Assembly (NCBI GenBank): GCA_947175175.1
Contig: CAMWLV010000003.1
Location: 1-59,609, forward strand
Origin: an uncultured Lachnospiraceae bacterium
GTDB lineage: Bacteria > Bacillota > Clostridia > Lachnospirales > Lachnospiraceae
Direction: 5' to 3'
DNA length: 59,609 bases
A program made the position numbers and the translations under genes. How positions within the stretch are numbered: position 1 is the stretch's first letter; each line of letters opens with the position of its first letter. Below are positions 27,955-38,189 of the stretch, piece after piece. The notes beneath the pieces were generated by a model that did no database searches, had not been told where the DNA came from, and saw only the letters and a program-made list of their open reading frames with translations.

Positions 27955-29097
27955 CTATTTCTGAAAAAGTCCCCTCACAATGCCGATCACCTTATCCATA
28001 TCTGCATCTGTATTCTTAATATCACTCGGCAGACATACACCTCGGTTAAAAATATCCTCACCAACGCTGATTCCGCTCTCATTATGACTCATAAAATCAT
28101 ACGCTGCAAAGACTGGCTGCAGGTTCATGGGTTTCCAGATCGGACGTGACTCGATGTTCTCAGCTTCCAGTGCATCCATCACCATGTCGGGTGTCACCTT
28201 ACTCCCCTGTTCTATTGTCATACAGGAGAGCCAGTTATTTGCATCCCCTTTTGGATTCAGGGGATTCATGGTAATTGCTGCAATGTCAGCAAATGCCTCC
28301 TGATATCTTTTGTAAATTGCCTTCTTTAACCTCAGATGCCCATCAAGATGCATCAGCTGTCCCCTTCCGATACCTGCATCAATGTTGCTCATCCGATAAT
28401 TATATCCTATCTTAGAGTGCTGATAATGTCTTGCCGCATCTCTCGCCTGTGTCGAAAGTACCCTTGCCTCCTTCACAAGTGCTTCCTCGCCGGACACCAT
28501 CATCCCGCCGCCAGAGGTTGTGATGATCTTGTTGCCATTAAACGAATAGATCCCGATGCGTCCAAATGTTCCCGTATGCTTTCCATCATATGTAGAGCCA
28601 AGGGACTCCGCCGCATCCTCCAATATCGGTACCTTGTGCCTCTCACATATATGCATGATCTCATCCATCTTTGCCGGGGTACCATACAGATGAACGACAA
28701 CGACTGCCCGTGGATTCGGATATTTTTCAAATGCTCTCTCAAGCGCCTGCGGCGACATATTCCAAGTATCTGGCTCTGCATCGATAAACACTGGTGTCGC
28801 TTTCTCATACACGATCGGATTGCAGCTGGCAGAAAATGTGAGTGATGATACGAACACCACATCCCCTTCCCCCACTCCCAATAGCTTTAGCCCCAGATGA
28901 ATTGCTGCGGTCCCGGAACTTAACGCCGCGGCATATCCACATCCTGTATACGCTGCAAGCTCTGTCTCGAAATTGTTGACATTTGGTCCCAGCGGCGCCA
29001 CCCAGTTTGTGTCAAACGCCTCCGCCACAAAGTGCTGCTCGTCTCCATGCATTGTAGGACTTGATAGATAAATTCTTTTTTTTGCACTGCTTTCCAT
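27955..29097 (-). CDS. pglE: PglE-like sugar 4-aminotransferase (PLP, DegT/DnrJ family)
   Basis: A 380-residue aminotransferase. YSFNGNKIITTSGGGM carries the PLP lysine and is the segment typical of PglE/EpsN, which converts UDP-4-keto-6-deoxy-GlcNAc to the 4-amino sugar. LSSGTAAIHLGL and VEDAAESLG are the other cofactor contacts. Strong GGAGGAGG site. It lies directly downstream of the PglF-like dehydratase that makes its substrate. Confidence 0.92.
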   Translation of the reverse strand: MESSAKKRIYLSSPTMHGDEQHFVAEAFDTNWVAPLGPNVNNFETELAAYTGCGYAAALSSGTAAIHLGLKLLGVGEGDVVFVSSLTFSASCNPIVYEKATPVFIDAEPDTWNMSPQALERAFEKYPNPRAVVVVHLYGTPAKMDEIMHICERHKVPILEDAAESLGSTYDGKHTGTFGRIGIYSFNGNKIITTSGGGMMVSGEEALVKEARVLSTQARDAARHYQHSKIGYNYRMSNIDAGIGRGQLMHLDGHLRLKKAIYKRYQEAFADIAAITMNPLNPKGDANNWLSCMTIEQGSKVTPDMVMDALEAENIESRPIWKPMNLQPVFAAYDFMSHNESGISVGEDIFNRGVCLPSDIKNTDADMDKVIGIVRGLFQK

Positions 29098-29135
29098 AAT
29101 ATTCCTCCTCCATCTCTACAGAAACTGCTATCATG

Positions 29136-31034
29136 TTATACATCCGTTTTTGACTGCTCTGTATCCTGCGATGTATCTGAACTTTTGGGCGAATATGTGG
29201 GCACGATCTCCTGTATCAATGCACGCACATCATCACACTCACTCTCGACTGCCTGTTTTAGTTGATTGAGCTGCACATAAAATAACGTCTCGTCAAACTC
29301 GATCGGCTTACCGACATGAATCAGCTTATTTTCTGTGTCCGTAAGCCCCTCCTCGCTCATCAGAAGCTCCTCATAGAGCTTTTCGCCTGGTCTTAATCCA
29401 GTGAACGCTATCTTGATATCCTCGTCAACCTTATAGCCAGACAATCGGATCAGGTTCTTTGCCAGATCCAATATCTTGACTGGCTCCCCCATATCAAGGA
29501 CAAAGATTTCACCGCCCCTGGCATAGACACCAGCCTGAAGTACCAGCGATACCGCCTCGGGAATTGTCATAAAATAGCGGATGATATCCGGGTGTGTGAC
29601 TGTCACAGGACCTCCTGCGGCAATCTGTTTCTTGAACAGGGGAATCACGCTTCCATTGCTTCCCAGTACATTTCCAAAACGAACGGCCACAAACTCTGTG
29701 TCATAATGACGATTGTATGTCTGTATGATCATTTCACAGATCCGTTTGCTCGCCCCCATGATATTCGTGGGATTCACCGCTTTATCGGTCGAAATCAGCA
29801 CAAATTTCTTCACTCCATTCTGAACTGCTGCCTGTGCTGTCTTCCAAGTGCCAAACACATTGTTCTTGATCGCCTCATTTGGGCTTACTTCCATCAAGGG
29901 TACATGCTTGTGCGCCGCCGCGTGATAGATAATATCGGGATGATAATTCTTCATAATGCTGTTGATGCGGTTTGTATTTCTCACAGAAGCAATCAGTACC
30001 ACCAAGTCTAAATTGGGATACTTGTGTTTCAGCTCCTGTTGTATCTCATAGGCATTATTCTCATAAATATCGACAATAATCAGTCTGGCTGGCTTGTGTC
30101 CTGCGATCTGCCGGCAGAGCTCACTGCCGATCGAACCGCCGCCGCCAGTCACCATGATCGTCTGACCTTTGACATAATTTAAAATAGACTCCAGATCGAC
30201 TTTGATCGGATCGCGCCCCAGCAGATCCTCGACATCCACATCCCGCAGCTTGCTGACATTGACCTCACCATTGACAAGCTGATAAATGCCCGGCAGGGTT
30301 CTTAGCTTGCAGCTCGTCTCCTTACAGATCTCGACAAGCGCTTTCATCGTCGCGCGGTTTGCCGACGGTATCGCTATAAAAATCTCGTCAATACCATACA
30401 GCGCAGCATATTCTACAATCCTGTCGCGCCCGCCGGCAATCTTGATCCCCTGTATAAATCTGCCCCATTTGTTCTCGTCATCATCGATAATGCACTTGAT
30501 CGTCATGGTGCTGTAGCTGCTGTTTGTAATCTCCTTGATCACTGTATTTCCAGCATCTCCGGCACCAATGATCATCACGCGTGTGCCATTTTTCCTGTTC
30601 TGCGCCTTATGGCGCATACTGCGCATAATACGGTAGGAAAACCTGGTACAGGTTGTGATCCCCGTAAGCACCAATGCGTACGTAAAATAATAACTTCTCG
30701 GAATCGGGTACTGCATAAACTTCATTCCAAGAAAGTCAAAAATAGCACTTAAGATACAGGCAGCAATGATATTCTGCACCTCCGCTGTCCCTGCAAACGC
30801 CCATAAACTGTGATACAGCTTAAAGACATAGAACACAGCGAGTGTTATGACCACATTGAAGATTATAAAATTCCATGCGGAGTTTAAGTAGACATCTGGA
30901 ATATCTCTGTAATTTAATTCAAAGCGAATCCACAATGGCGCGATACTTGCAATACACACTGTCATAATATCAAGTATCACCAACACAATTCTTCTTTGCA
31001 GCAGCTGTGGATTGATATGATTTCCTATTTTCAT
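29136..31034 (-). CDS. pglF: PglF-like membrane UDP-GlcNAc 4,6-dehydratase
   Basis: A 632-residue protein. Four N-terminal transmembrane helices (~15-125) are followed by a CoA-binding-like Rossmann domain (IIGAGDAGNTVIKEI, ~153) and the SDR dehydratase domain (VTGGGGSIGSELCRQI, ~294). The active site has STDKAVNPTNIMGASKR with Met in place of the usual Tyr, as in PglF/CapD/FlmA. It makes UDP-4-keto-6-deoxy-GlcNAc for PglE. Length is normal for the group. Confidence 0.93.
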   Translation of the reverse strand: MKIGNHINPQLLQRRIVLVILDIMTVCIASIAPLWIRFELNYRDIPDVYLNSAWNFIIFNVVITLAVFYVFKLYHSLWAFAGTAEVQNIIAACILSAIFDFLGMKFMQYPIPRSYYFTYALVLTGITTCTRFSYRIMRSMRHKAQNRKNGTRVMIIGAGDAGNTVIKEITNSSYSTMTIKCIIDDDENKWGRFIQGIKIAGGRDRIVEYAALYGIDEIFIAIPSANRATMKALVEICKETSCKLRTLPGIYQLVNGEVNVSKLRDVDVEDLLGRDPIKVDLESILNYVKGQTIMVTGGGGSIGSELCRQIAGHKPARLIIVDIYENNAYEIQQELKHKYPNLDLVVLIASVRNTNRINSIMKNYHPDIIYHAAAHKHVPLMEVSPNEAIKNNVFGTWKTAQAAVQNGVKKFVLISTDKAVNPTNIMGASKRICEMIIQTYNRHYDTEFVAVRFGNVLGSNGSVIPLFKKQIAAGGPVTVTHPDIIRYFMTIPEAVSLVLQAGVYARGGEIFVLDMGEPVKILDLAKNLIRLSGYKVDEDIKIAFTGLRPGEKLYEELLMSEEGLTDTENKLIHVGKPIEFDETLFYVQLNQLKQAVESECDDVRALIQEIVPTYSPKSSDTSQDTEQSKTDV

Positions 31035-31060
31035 AATTTTATTTCTGCCTCCCGGCCCTT

Positions 31061-33727
31061 CTATCTTCCCTGTGTACTTGTGCGCATTAGAACCATCTGC
31101 ATCAGTATAAAACTAAAACCCACCGGAATACACGGATGGTACGCCCACTCTGTCAAGCTGACAAACCCAAACACAACAACCAACACAAATGGAGTCAACA
31201 CAATATTGAATTTTTTCCCGTGCTCCAAAGCAAATTGGACAGAGCGCCACAATGTCAATGCATACAAAATGATAAACACAATCCCTGCAATCACCCCGAA
31301 ATTATATGCAACTTGGATAAAAGAATTGTGCGCATGAGCATATTCATTGCCATTTTTATCCTCTGGTCCCATCCATGGATGTCCCTGAAATCCAATTTCT
31401 TTTATATAATCGCCAAAGATCGCAAACCTTCCATTCGATATGTCATTTTTCTCTCCATCTTCGAGGCTGCCTTCTCCATCGCCCTCCATGGAAAACTGTG
31501 ATCGATTGATTCCTGCCAGACCGTCTCCTGTATAGACCAGTTCTCCTGTCTCTTCCAACCAGATTCCCTCGATCTGCCCTGCCTCTGCTTCTTCCTCTCC
31601 TTCTGACTGAAACCTGCCGAATAATGTACTAAAAAAGCGGCTTACTGTCATGTATTTATCCGAGTCAATCGGATCTCCCTCATAAACCATGAAAGACCGA
31701 TCCTGAAATTCCAAGTCATATCGCACTGGTTCATTCACAACAGCCGGAACCATCCGCACTGCTGTAAAAACCATCGGAAAACTGACCAGACACACCATTG
31801 CCAGGACGCCAAGCTCTGATACAATCCTTCTAAAGCTTTTGTGATATATGACCGCTGTCAGAACCACAAGCACTGTCACTGTCACTGCTGAAGTCAAAAA
31901 TGCCGTTCTTGACATCGTAAGCACGATAAATCCAACCACACATGCTGTCACAAAATACTCTGGCAGACAAAAAACGAGTATATTCTTTCTGGTCTTTAAC
32001 TTGCCATAGAGTTTTGCAAGCACTGCCCCAAGCACCACTGCAAGATACATACCAGTACATGCCACCGTATGAAACATTCCGCCATACCGATAAAGCATCC
32101 AGTAATGATGCGGCCTGTGTTCGAGGCAGAACATTGTCACCAGAGCAAAGCTTAAAAGGATTCCATTGTTAAAATTCCTTAAAAACCTGCATCGAACCAA
32201 CAGTGTGTTCGGAACAAAAAGAAACGCCAGAAATGGAAGTGTTGCGGTAAATACCCACACCTTCTCATATCGGTTTGCGTACATCAGCAGGCTAAACACA
32301 ACCCATAAGACCAGATACACCGTCTGCTGCTTATGCGTAATCACCTGTCTGGAAATCTTTTTTCCAATATTGTGTAAATGCTTTTGATCATAAACTGCGC
32401 TGGTCCGCACCAGAACAAAAAGAATATTCAGAGCCAACAGCCCCCACGCCGCCACCACACCACAGGTAAGTCGTGCAAGGAGCAGTTTGTTTTCATCTGT
32501 CCCAGCTGCCCTGCAGTAAAACACAGAGCCGACAAGACCAAGCGCAAGCCATATGGCACTAAACTTATTGACAAACTGCTTTTCGCTATAGTTCATCAAC
32601 AGGCCAGCCGCCAGGAAGATCAGCATCCACCTGGTGTTCGTGTAATGATAAAAATCCCTGTCCGCATTGACATACTGACATAATGCACAAAACAACAACC
32701 CAAAGCATACCGTCTGAATATAGTTTCTCCACACCAGACAGATTTTACTACTGACTGGAAGTTTTGCCTGCTGTGCCGGCCGGATTATTCTTGTCCCTTG
32801 CCACAACATGCCAGCCAGCCAGCCCCATGCAGCTATCATTCCGATTGAAAAAAAGAGTTTGTCCCACACTTCCCCGCCAAAACGCCCCAATACTACAGCA
32901 TAAACGAACAGTACGATCACTGCAAGGCCGCCAGCTGCACTCATACCAAACCGAAAATATCTGATAATCTGTCGAGAATAGCATGCCATCCGGTCATCAT
33001 ACCAATAGACCACAATCAGCAAAAAGAAATATAGGAGCACTGCTCCAGCAAGAATCAATGCATAGAGCAAGACAATCTGCACTGCGGAAAGTGGTCTTGT
33101 ATAGTCAAAATCAGCGACCAGGCTCAGCTCCTCATTGATAATACCATCAATATATAAGGTGCTGTTCTCCTCCTGTGCAAGCAATTTCCTGTCTGCGACG
33201 GGCAATGTATATCCTGCCCGGCTCTCGTCACTGATCACAATTTCATAATAATACGCTTTCCCTGTCTCCACATCCATATCAGGCTCTGCGTTCAGATACC
33301 CATTTTTCTCAATCGTCCGACTGTTCTCCTCCTCCTCGTAAATACAGGAAAAGTTCTCATCATACAGCCGAAACAGAACACTTTCCTGCCCGGATTGTTC
33401 TGATGAGATCACACATTGCATATAGAGCTTTATTTGTTCAATATGCGTTTCTGAAAAAAACAACATCTGAAGTTTTTTATCTTCTGCAGTAAATGAATCT
33501 CCTGAAAATGCAGTCTCTGTGGTCTTCTTATACGCCTGCTGCTTTGACAATGTATGATTTTTTACTACCCCCATCGGAAATACCCGCATCAGCAGAATAA
33601 AGGCAGCTGTTGCTACAACGATCTGAACTGCTGCATTTCTTTTTGCCTGGATTCTGGCATGTTCACTGTCGGAAAAAGTATAGAAGATCACGTCATTTAT
33701 ATAATGAAAAAAACTATCCAAATCCAT
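31061..33727 (-). CDS. Wzy-like polymerase / O-antigen ligase family protein
   Basis: About 888 residues with twelve or more predicted helices. The C-terminal part contains the O-antigen ligase signature region YAHAHNSFIQVAYNFGVIAG. A beta-rich extracytoplasmic domain lies near the N-terminus (~85-230) between helix 1 and helix 2, similar in layout to the small protein encoded upstream. It probably polymerises or ligates lipid-linked repeat units outside the membrane. I move the start from the track's TTG at 33775 to the ATG at 33727, which has GGGAGG just upstream. The only Wzy candidate in the window. Confidence 0.8.
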   Translation of the reverse strand: MDLDSFFHYINDVIFYTFSDSEHARIQAKRNAAVQIVVATAAFILLMRVFPMGVVKNHTLSKQQAYKKTTETAFSGDSFTAEDKKLQMLFFSETHIEQIKLYMQCVISSEQSGQESVLFRLYDENFSCIYEEEENSRTIEKNGYLNAEPDMDVETGKAYYYEIVISDESRAGYTLPVADRKLLAQEENSTLYIDGIINEELSLVADFDYTRPLSAVQIVLLYALILAGAVLLYFFLLIVVYWYDDRMACYSRQIIRYFRFGMSAAGGLAVIVLFVYAVVLGRFGGEVWDKLFFSIGMIAAWGWLAGMLWQGTRIIRPAQQAKLPVSSKICLVWRNYIQTVCFGLLFCALCQYVNADRDFYHYTNTRWMLIFLAAGLLMNYSEKQFVNKFSAIWLALGLVGSVFYCRAAGTDENKLLLARLTCGVVAAWGLLALNILFVLVRTSAVYDQKHLHNIGKKISRQVITHKQQTVYLVLWVVFSLLMYANRYEKVWVFTATLPFLAFLFVPNTLLVRCRFLRNFNNGILLSFALVTMFCLEHRPHHYWMLYRYGGMFHTVACTGMYLAVVLGAVLAKLYGKLKTRKNILVFCLPEYFVTACVVGFIVLTMSRTAFLTSAVTVTVLVVLTAVIYHKSFRRIVSELGVLAMVCLVSFPMVFTAVRMVPAVVNEPVRYDLEFQDRSFMVYEGDPIDSDKYMTVSRFFSTLFGRFQSEGEEEAEAGQIEGIWLEETGELVYTGDGLAGINRSQFSMEGDGEGSLEDGEKNDISNGRFAIFGDYIKEIGFQGHPWMGPEDKNGNEYAHAHNSFIQVAYNFGVIAGIVFIILYALTLWRSVQFALEHGKKFNIVLTPFVLVVVFGFVSLTEWAYHPCIPVGFSFILMQMVLMRTSTQGR

Positions 33728-33759
33728 AAACCTCCCAGCAGCATTTCCTATATCTTCCA

Positions 33760-33788
33760 AGTATAACACAACCAAAACAGCAATACAA
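33760..33788 (-). promoter_or_regulatory. Possible promoter upstream of the polymerase gene
   Basis: An extended -10 (TGTTATACT, -10 box at 33760-33765), 17 bp spacer and a weak TTGTAT -35 (33783-33788) lie about 33 bp upstream of the start codon. Confidence 0.4.
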
Positions 33789-33803
33789 CCACATCACTTT
33801 ATC

Positions 33804-34436
33804 TCATAATACCACTAAAACGATCAAAATCAATCCAAATACATAATATACAAGATACTCATATATTGCAATGGGAACCGCATAAACAAATGCAGCCTGC
33901 AGCGCCGAATGCTCCACATCCATCCCTGCATAGACCAGATGAAAACCCTTCTGCTCCGCCGATGCCGCAAGCCTGGAATCCAAAAAAGAAATCTTGGGGC
34001 CATAATCCACGCAATCAATACTCTCCAAAACAAGTGTATTGACCTCTCCAGGTGTCAGCTGCACATGAACCGGAACCTCCACCCAGCCATACTGCGGCAG
34101 TTCGGAAACGGGAATCATTATATGGAATACATGTTCTTTATATTGGTTCAAAATACTGACCTGCAGCACCCCTACCTCCCTGGCACACTCGGATGCGTCA
34201 ATATGAACCTTTACAATCTCCAATGATTCATACTGCGGTATAAAATCCTGTTCCAGCTGATAACCAAATGCCACGGAATCGACCTTCTGCTCATATGCAG
34301 CTCCGCTCTCCGACACCACTGCCCTTGTGATCCGCCCAGTGATACAAAGCGCTGTCAATACCATTGCCAGTATGATACCACTGACGATCACTCCTATCCT
34401 TCTCCACTTCTCCAATGTGTTCCTCCCTCTACTCAT
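33804..34436 (-). CDS. Small two-helix membrane protein with an extracytoplasmic beta-rich domain
   Basis: A 210-residue protein: an N-terminal helix (IGVIVSGIILAMVLTAL), about 140 exported residues predicted as beta strands, and a C-terminal helix. The exported part resembles in layout and short motifs the N-terminal ectodomain of the polymerase gene next to it (IEIVKVHI versus IEQIKLYM, then a GxV/GxA strand pair). It may be a detached copy of that module that assists the polymerase or a GT-C protein. Its ATG overlaps the upstream gene by 4 nt. Family not recognised. Confidence 0.65.
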   Translation of the reverse strand: MSRGRNTLEKWRRIGVIVSGIILAMVLTALCITGRITRAVVSESGAAYEQKVDSVAFGYQLEQDFIPQYESLEIVKVHIDASECAREVGVLQVSILNQYKEHVFHIMIPVSELPQYGWVEVPVHVQLTPGEVNTLVLESIDCVDYGPKISFLDSRLAASAEQKGFHLVYAGMDVEHSALQAAFVYAVPIAIYEYLVYYVFGLILIVLVVL

Positions 34437-35866
34437 TCCTTATGCCTGATTTGATAGAGTTGAAATTCATTCTGTTCGATCCCTGTTGTCATAACAAATT
34501 CCTTTTCCAAACCATTTTGTTCCAAAACCTGTGCATCAAGCCAAGGTGTCACACAGCTGTCAAAATACCAGATCGAGCTAAAATCGCCCGCAAAGTCCAC
34601 ATCATTTAAAAATGTTACCCTGTCCTCAAAATAAATATTGTAGATAAATCCATAAATCTCAAAATTGTAGGCAATCAGGTCCTCCGGCTCCAGGTGTTCC
34701 TCCATATACGCAAGCAATTCTTCTGTATGTGTACTGTGATATTCCATCTCAATATTTTTCTGATAGGACTCCAGAACCATAAAAAGCCCAAAGATACCGA
34801 TCAGAATCTGGACATACTCGCGCTTTCCCTGAAATGCAAGTGCCAGAAACAATGCAAACAGCCCCATACAGGGCAGGAGATACCTGGCAATAAAAAAGGG
34901 AGTCACCAGAACGGATACCACGATGCCAATCAGCGCTGTCAGTAAGGGAACCGCGAGCATCATCAGCGCTGTCAAACCTTCCCAGTCTCCATCGCTCTTT
35001 TTCCTGCACCGATTGATGCAGACCAGCACTGCGGCACCACACAAAACCAGATACAGCACAGCAGAACCCGGCAGCCGCGATGCAAACAGGAAATCAGGAT
35101 ATTTGCGTATAACCTCCCATGTGACAGGTTCAATCCAGTAGTTCTCAATCCGGCTCATTGTCTGCCTAAGCAGAATAACAAGCCATGGCAGGTAACACAC
35201 CGCCACTGTACTACCGGATATCAGACTAACTTTCAGCAATATCCAGTTTTTTCTTTTTCTGCACTGCAATAATACACAGACACATAGCAGCATATAAATG
35301 CATACACAGCTCAGCATTGCATAGGTATGCGTATAACATCCCAGTAGACTAGCAGCCGTCAACTGTATGCAGCAGCACTTCCCAATCCGCTTGTCCTCCT
35401 TCATGCACATTCCATATGCACTCAGTCCTGCCCATGTGACAAAAAACAACGCCCAGCTGTACATACGCATCTGCACCACATACTCAAGCACACAGGGAAT
35501 AGCATTAACCATGATCAGGAACAGCACTGCTGCACGCTCTCCCCACCACGGTCTTATATGGGAAACTGCCAGCAGCATTGTCAGCACCATCGGAATAATG
35601 GAAACCGCCTTGTATACCAGAAAAGTATCGCCAAAAAGAAGCACAAAACATTTCACGATCAGATAATACAACGGGGGATGCACATCATTTGCCGTATTTT
35701 GAATAATCCCCCAGAAATGATTTTCGCGAACTAATTCCATTGTATAAGCTTCATCTGTCCATATATTCCTATTAAAGATCAGACTGATATATAATCCAGC
35801 AAAAAGCAGAATCAAAACGATCAAAACAATCAGACCAATCTTTCTCTCAGTCATTTTTCCCTTCAT
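34433..35866 (-). CDS. GT39/ArnT-like membrane glycosyltransferase (GT-C)
   Basis: A 477-residue protein with about ten helices. The first extracytoplasmic loop has NIWTDEAYTMEL, and the second motif NDVHPPLYYLIVK, the acidic and His-Pro-Pro signatures of ArnT/PMT-type GT-C enzymes. These move a sugar from a polyprenyl phosphate to an acceptor outside the membrane. The start has AGGAG eight bases upstream inside the previous gene, which it overlaps by 20 nt. The GtrB-like enzyme two genes upstream could supply its donor. Confidence 0.82.
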   Translation of the reverse strand: MKGKMTERKIGLIVLIVLILLFAGLYISLIFNRNIWTDEAYTMELVRENHFWGIIQNTANDVHPPLYYLIVKCFVLLFGDTFLVYKAVSIIPMVLTMLLAVSHIRPWWGERAAVLFLIMVNAIPCVLEYVVQMRMYSWALFFVTWAGLSAYGMCMKEDKRIGKCCCIQLTAASLLGCYTHTYAMLSCVCIYMLLCVCVLLQCRKRKNWILLKVSLISGSTVAVCYLPWLVILLRQTMSRIENYWIEPVTWEVIRKYPDFLFASRLPGSAVLYLVLCGAAVLVCINRCRKKSDGDWEGLTALMMLAVPLLTALIGIVVSVLVTPFFIARYLLPCMGLFALFLALAFQGKREYVQILIGIFGLFMVLESYQKNIEMEYHSTHTEELLAYMEEHLEPEDLIAYNFEIYGFIYNIYFEDRVTFLNDVDFAGDFSSIWYFDSCVTPWLDAQVLEQNGLEKEFVMTTGIEQNEFQLYQIRHKE

Positions 35867-38189
35867 TTACGAGTCTCCTGTCTTTCGGTAAGCATAAGAT
35901 TCCTGCAATCCCTATTGCTGTCAAAACGGTAATCACATATGCAATCTTCCACAATATCGGGATAACATACCTCACACCAATAATTCCATCATAGTTTCCT
36001 GGAACCTCAATGGCAATTCGGTTGTTCTGTCCTGCTGCTGTGGAAAACTGCTCTCCACTCTGCAGGTCATACGCCTGATAATGGTCATAGCAGAATAGCG
36101 GAATTTCTACATGCTTTGGCGCATTGCTGTCATTCCTGCACGCAAAAGATACCCTTCCACCCTGACTGACATAATCAGCCGCCTGCACTGTATCATCTTC
36201 CAGGATCATATCCCTGCGCAAACACAACGCTGTCTCTGTTCCTTCCAGCAAATACTCCCCACCATAAATATTGGTAATCGAATCCACCCCACTCATAGAT
36301 GCATACATTTTTGTGGTGATAGAGACATCTGCGTACTGCATATAAAAGAGTCCCACATTCAACAGCAGCAGGAAACAGATGCTCCCGCCAGCAAACAGGC
36401 CATACCGCATTTTCCCGCTCTCACTGCAGAGCGTGATTCCTATAACGGTGACAAACACACACAACACCGTTGCCATGGAAAGATATCTCCACGGAAACTG
36501 TATGACAGTTGCTATTTTTACTATAGTTTCGCTCACCGCCCCAAGGCTGTCCCACGGAAATGCTTGCAGTGAAAAACAAATGGCGAGACCTGCAAGCAGG
36601 GAAAATACAGCGCCGGAACGCATCAGTGCACTTTCCTCCATACCCCAGTCAAATCTTTTGATATAACACCATAAAAAAACACCGATCCCAACTGCAAGAC
36701 CGAATCCTAAATTGATGGGCAGATCACCCTGCAGCTCTTCCAATGATTTTCCACCAGGCGTCATAAACATGCCAAAAAGCTGGATCAAATAAGCTCCGGA
36801 TTCCTGAATGTGCCCAGAATTGTTAGACCTCACCAAAATATCCATCTGCATGGAATCCAGCATCGGCACCAAAAACCCAAGATTCAACAGCACTGTCAAG
36901 AGCGCCGCCTTCACCAATGCGATAAAACGATAAGGCTGAAAAGTCTTTTTAATTAAAATAACGCATGTTATAGCAATAAAAAGTGCTGTGATCTCTGTCG
37001 AGATCAAATGGCTTTGAAGCATCCCTGTCAGTCCCAGAACAACAAAGATATAATCCCTGATGCTGATCTGCCTCTGTTTTGTTGTATATATTTTATAAAA
37101 TCCATATACCACCATTGGCATAAACACCATTGCCGTATATTCCCCGACTGCAGCCCTGACATAAACATTCGTTATCCTGTAAGCGGAAAAAAGATACATC
37201 CAGGTTCCCAGAAATGCAATGCTGCGATTCTTACAAATCCCTTTGAAACAACAATAACATACTACACTGGTCGCTGCATTTGCACAAAATACATATACCT
37301 GATAACAAATATGAATCGGAACTGCCATATTATATAAAACTGCAGGAAAATATAAGAAAAGCTGTCCGTAAAATAAGGGCGATGCATACCCATAACCATT
37401 CATCATATCTGCCTGAATCGGCGCAATCCATCTGCCCTCTTCGATTGACCGCCCCAGAGATAAAATTCTTGCCAAATGAAACGGTGCATCATGTCCTCCA
37501 ATGATAAATCCCTGAAAAACCGGAAGACTGGACAAAAAGACCATGACAAGAAAACCAAGGACAATGTGCTTATTCCTATAAGTATTCTTCCTGATGAAAT
37601 AAAAATAGCAGAAATCAATAAACAAAAATCCCAGAACCCATGTCAAAATACGGGTAACACGCCAACGCAGCAATTCCCTGACAGTGATCTTTTCTATCTT
37701 TAAAATGCCGCTTCCCCCATAATAAACTTTAAAATCCAGATCATCAATATCTGTCACAGATGTGATCCACATCCTGTCCTTTTGGCTTGTCTGCCCCCCT
37801 GTCAGTTCGATTGTATTATATTTTACACTTGTTGGATTCTTGTATGACCTGATCCGCAGCCATCCTGCCTGATCTGCACAGCTTCCCACTGTGTCCTCCA
37901 CATTCATGATACTAGAATACTGTATCTCCACGTCATACGCCCCCGGCGCAATCCGCATCTTTGCATTTCCCAGAGCAGGATACTCCCCAGCCGCCTCCAT
38001 GTCTGGTCCGATATAATACGCGTCCTCCTGCTCATTATAAATCACATTCTCGCGATAAATTTCTGTGTTCTCTGCATTAAAATCATAAATTTTCCGTCTG
38101 CCTGCCACGCTTATCATCAGGAAACACATCACGATTGCCTCAAAGAGAAAAAGCCTTCTTGCTGTTTGATCAAAAGCTGTTATCTTCAT
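35847..38189 (-). CDS. Large membrane protein, PTPS-related / YfhO-like GT-C type
   Basis: A 780-residue protein: helix 1, a beta-rich exported domain (~40-170, carbohydrate-module-like), then ten or more helices with GGHDAPFHLARILSL in the next exported loop, and a C-terminal exported domain before the last helix. The layout matches membrane proteins annotated as 6-pyruvoyl-tetrahydropterin synthase related, now seen as GT-C-like enzymes that glycosylate surface polymers. It overlaps the GtrB-like gene by 20 nt. The precise role is unknown. Confidence 0.75.
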   Translation of the reverse strand: MKITAFDQTARRLFLFEAIVMCFLMISVAGRRKIYDFNAENTEIYRENVIYNEQEDAYYIGPDMEAAGEYPALGNAKMRIAPGAYDVEIQYSSIMNVEDTVGSCADQAGWLRIRSYKNPTSVKYNTIELTGGQTSQKDRMWITSVTDIDDLDFKVYYGGSGILKIEKITVRELLRWRVTRILTWVLGFLFIDFCYFYFIRKNTYRNKHIVLGFLVMVFLSSLPVFQGFIIGGHDAPFHLARILSLGRSIEEGRWIAPIQADMMNGYGYASPLFYGQLFLYFPAVLYNMAVPIHICYQVYVFCANAATSVVCYCCFKGICKNRSIAFLGTWMYLFSAYRITNVYVRAAVGEYTAMVFMPMVVYGFYKIYTTKQRQISIRDYIFVVLGLTGMLQSHLISTEITALFIAITCVILIKKTFQPYRFIALVKAALLTVLLNLGFLVPMLDSMQMDILVRSNNSGHIQESGAYLIQLFGMFMTPGGKSLEELQGDLPINLGFGLAVGIGVFLWCYIKRFDWGMEESALMRSGAVFSLLAGLAICFSLQAFPWDSLGAVSETIVKIATVIQFPWRYLSMATVLCVFVTVIGITLCSESGKMRYGLFAGGSICFLLLLNVGLFYMQYADVSITTKMYASMSGVDSITNIYGGEYLLEGTETALCLRRDMILEDDTVQAADYVSQGGRVSFACRNDSNAPKHVEIPLFCYDHYQAYDLQSGEQFSTAAGQNNRIAIEVPGNYDGIIGVRYVIPILWKIAYVITVLTAIGIAGILCLPKDRRLVNEGKND

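Noticed and set aside
33728-33775. TTG start of the polymerase at 33775
   Set aside because: It has no ribosome site and would run through the predicted promoter and GGGAGG; the ATG at 33727 is better placed.
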